Part shown: positions 63,831-64,000 of the stretch, one piece after another | Layout of the letters: each line of letters opens with the position of its first letter | How positions within the stretch are numbered: the first letter of the stretch is position 1 | Assembly: GCF_029873635.1 (NCBI RefSeq) | Contig: NC_080418.1 | Span: forward strand, 151,025,748 to 151,089,747 | Length of the DNA: 64,000 nt | Source: Malania oleifera | Taxonomy: Eukaryota > Streptophyta > Magnoliopsida > Santalales > Ximeniaceae | Direction: 5' to 3' | Position numbers and translations under genes: made by a program | The notes under the pieces: model-generated | What the model was told of the DNA's origin: nothing | Databases searched by the model: none | What the model saw: the letters and a program-made list of their open reading frames with translations, nothing else

Positions 63831-64000
63831 ATTCCTATATCCTAATTTCACTAGCCATGATCTTCCCTTCTTGTGCAACCACTAGATAAATCCTATTCAT
63901 TCGAGCTCATTTAAATATTACCAATGCACTAGGGATTGGACAGATTGCAGCGAGTCAATCAAAGACTCTCACAAAACGAAGGGATCGATAAAACAATTTA

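Overview
This is nuclear DNA of a flowering plant, probably a woody eudicot with a large, retrotransposon-rich genome; I cannot name the species. The evidence is spliced plant-type genes with GT-AG introns, CT-rich leaders, Ty3/gypsy and Ty1/copia elements with initiator-tRNA-Met primer sites, and a Mutator-like (MULE) DNA transposon carrying a plant mobile domain (PMD) gene.

Host gene island (1-9.6 kb). Three ordinary genes lie close together: the last five coding exons of the glucosidase II beta subunit (ending in the HDEL ER-retention signal), a complete three-exon cytosolic pyruvate kinase, and on the other strand a single-coding-exon RING-H2 ubiquitin ligase with a 5' UTR intron. A short retroposon with an 18-bp target duplication sits in intron 1 of the kinase gene.

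Retrotransposon sea (10.4-48.5 kb). From left to right: a copia-type LTR fragment; a solo LTR (11572-13888); a 13.3-kb minus-strand gypsy element (14348-27682) holding one nested solo LTR and one partial LTR; a 9-kb minus-strand gag-only copia-type element (27778-37003) with a solo LTR in one of its LTRs; about 3.5 kb of AT-rich spacer; a gypsy fragment; and a 7-kb minus-strand copia element (41052-48072) with another solo LTR nested in it. Target duplications support all four complete solo LTRs. All coding regions here are decayed fossils. Several different LTR families share one layout: a cluster of short TCGA-containing inverted motifs, then a TATA box, then a CT-rich leader.

Inverted-repeat MULE locus (48.7-60.9 kb). 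This is the most unusual part of the window. Two arms of about 6 kb, nearly identical and colinear to the base over at least 4 kb each, face each other across a 279-bp spacer. Each arm has MULE terminal sequence, a remnant of the transposase C-terminal zinc knuckle, a PMD (MAIN-like/PP7-long-like) pseudogene with shared stop codons, captured pieces of host genes including a C2H2 zinc-finger gene with its own TATA box, and a nearly perfect small hairpin. The spacer holds a third copy of the terminal sequence, so the right half looks like one nearly whole element and the left half like its inverted copy. The layout resembles the maize Mu killer hairpin locus and could make long double-stranded RNA.

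The last 3 kb (60.9-64 kb) has no recognised gene, but ends in a decayed tandem array of exon-like units on the minus strand, most followed by a GTAAGTAT-like donor.
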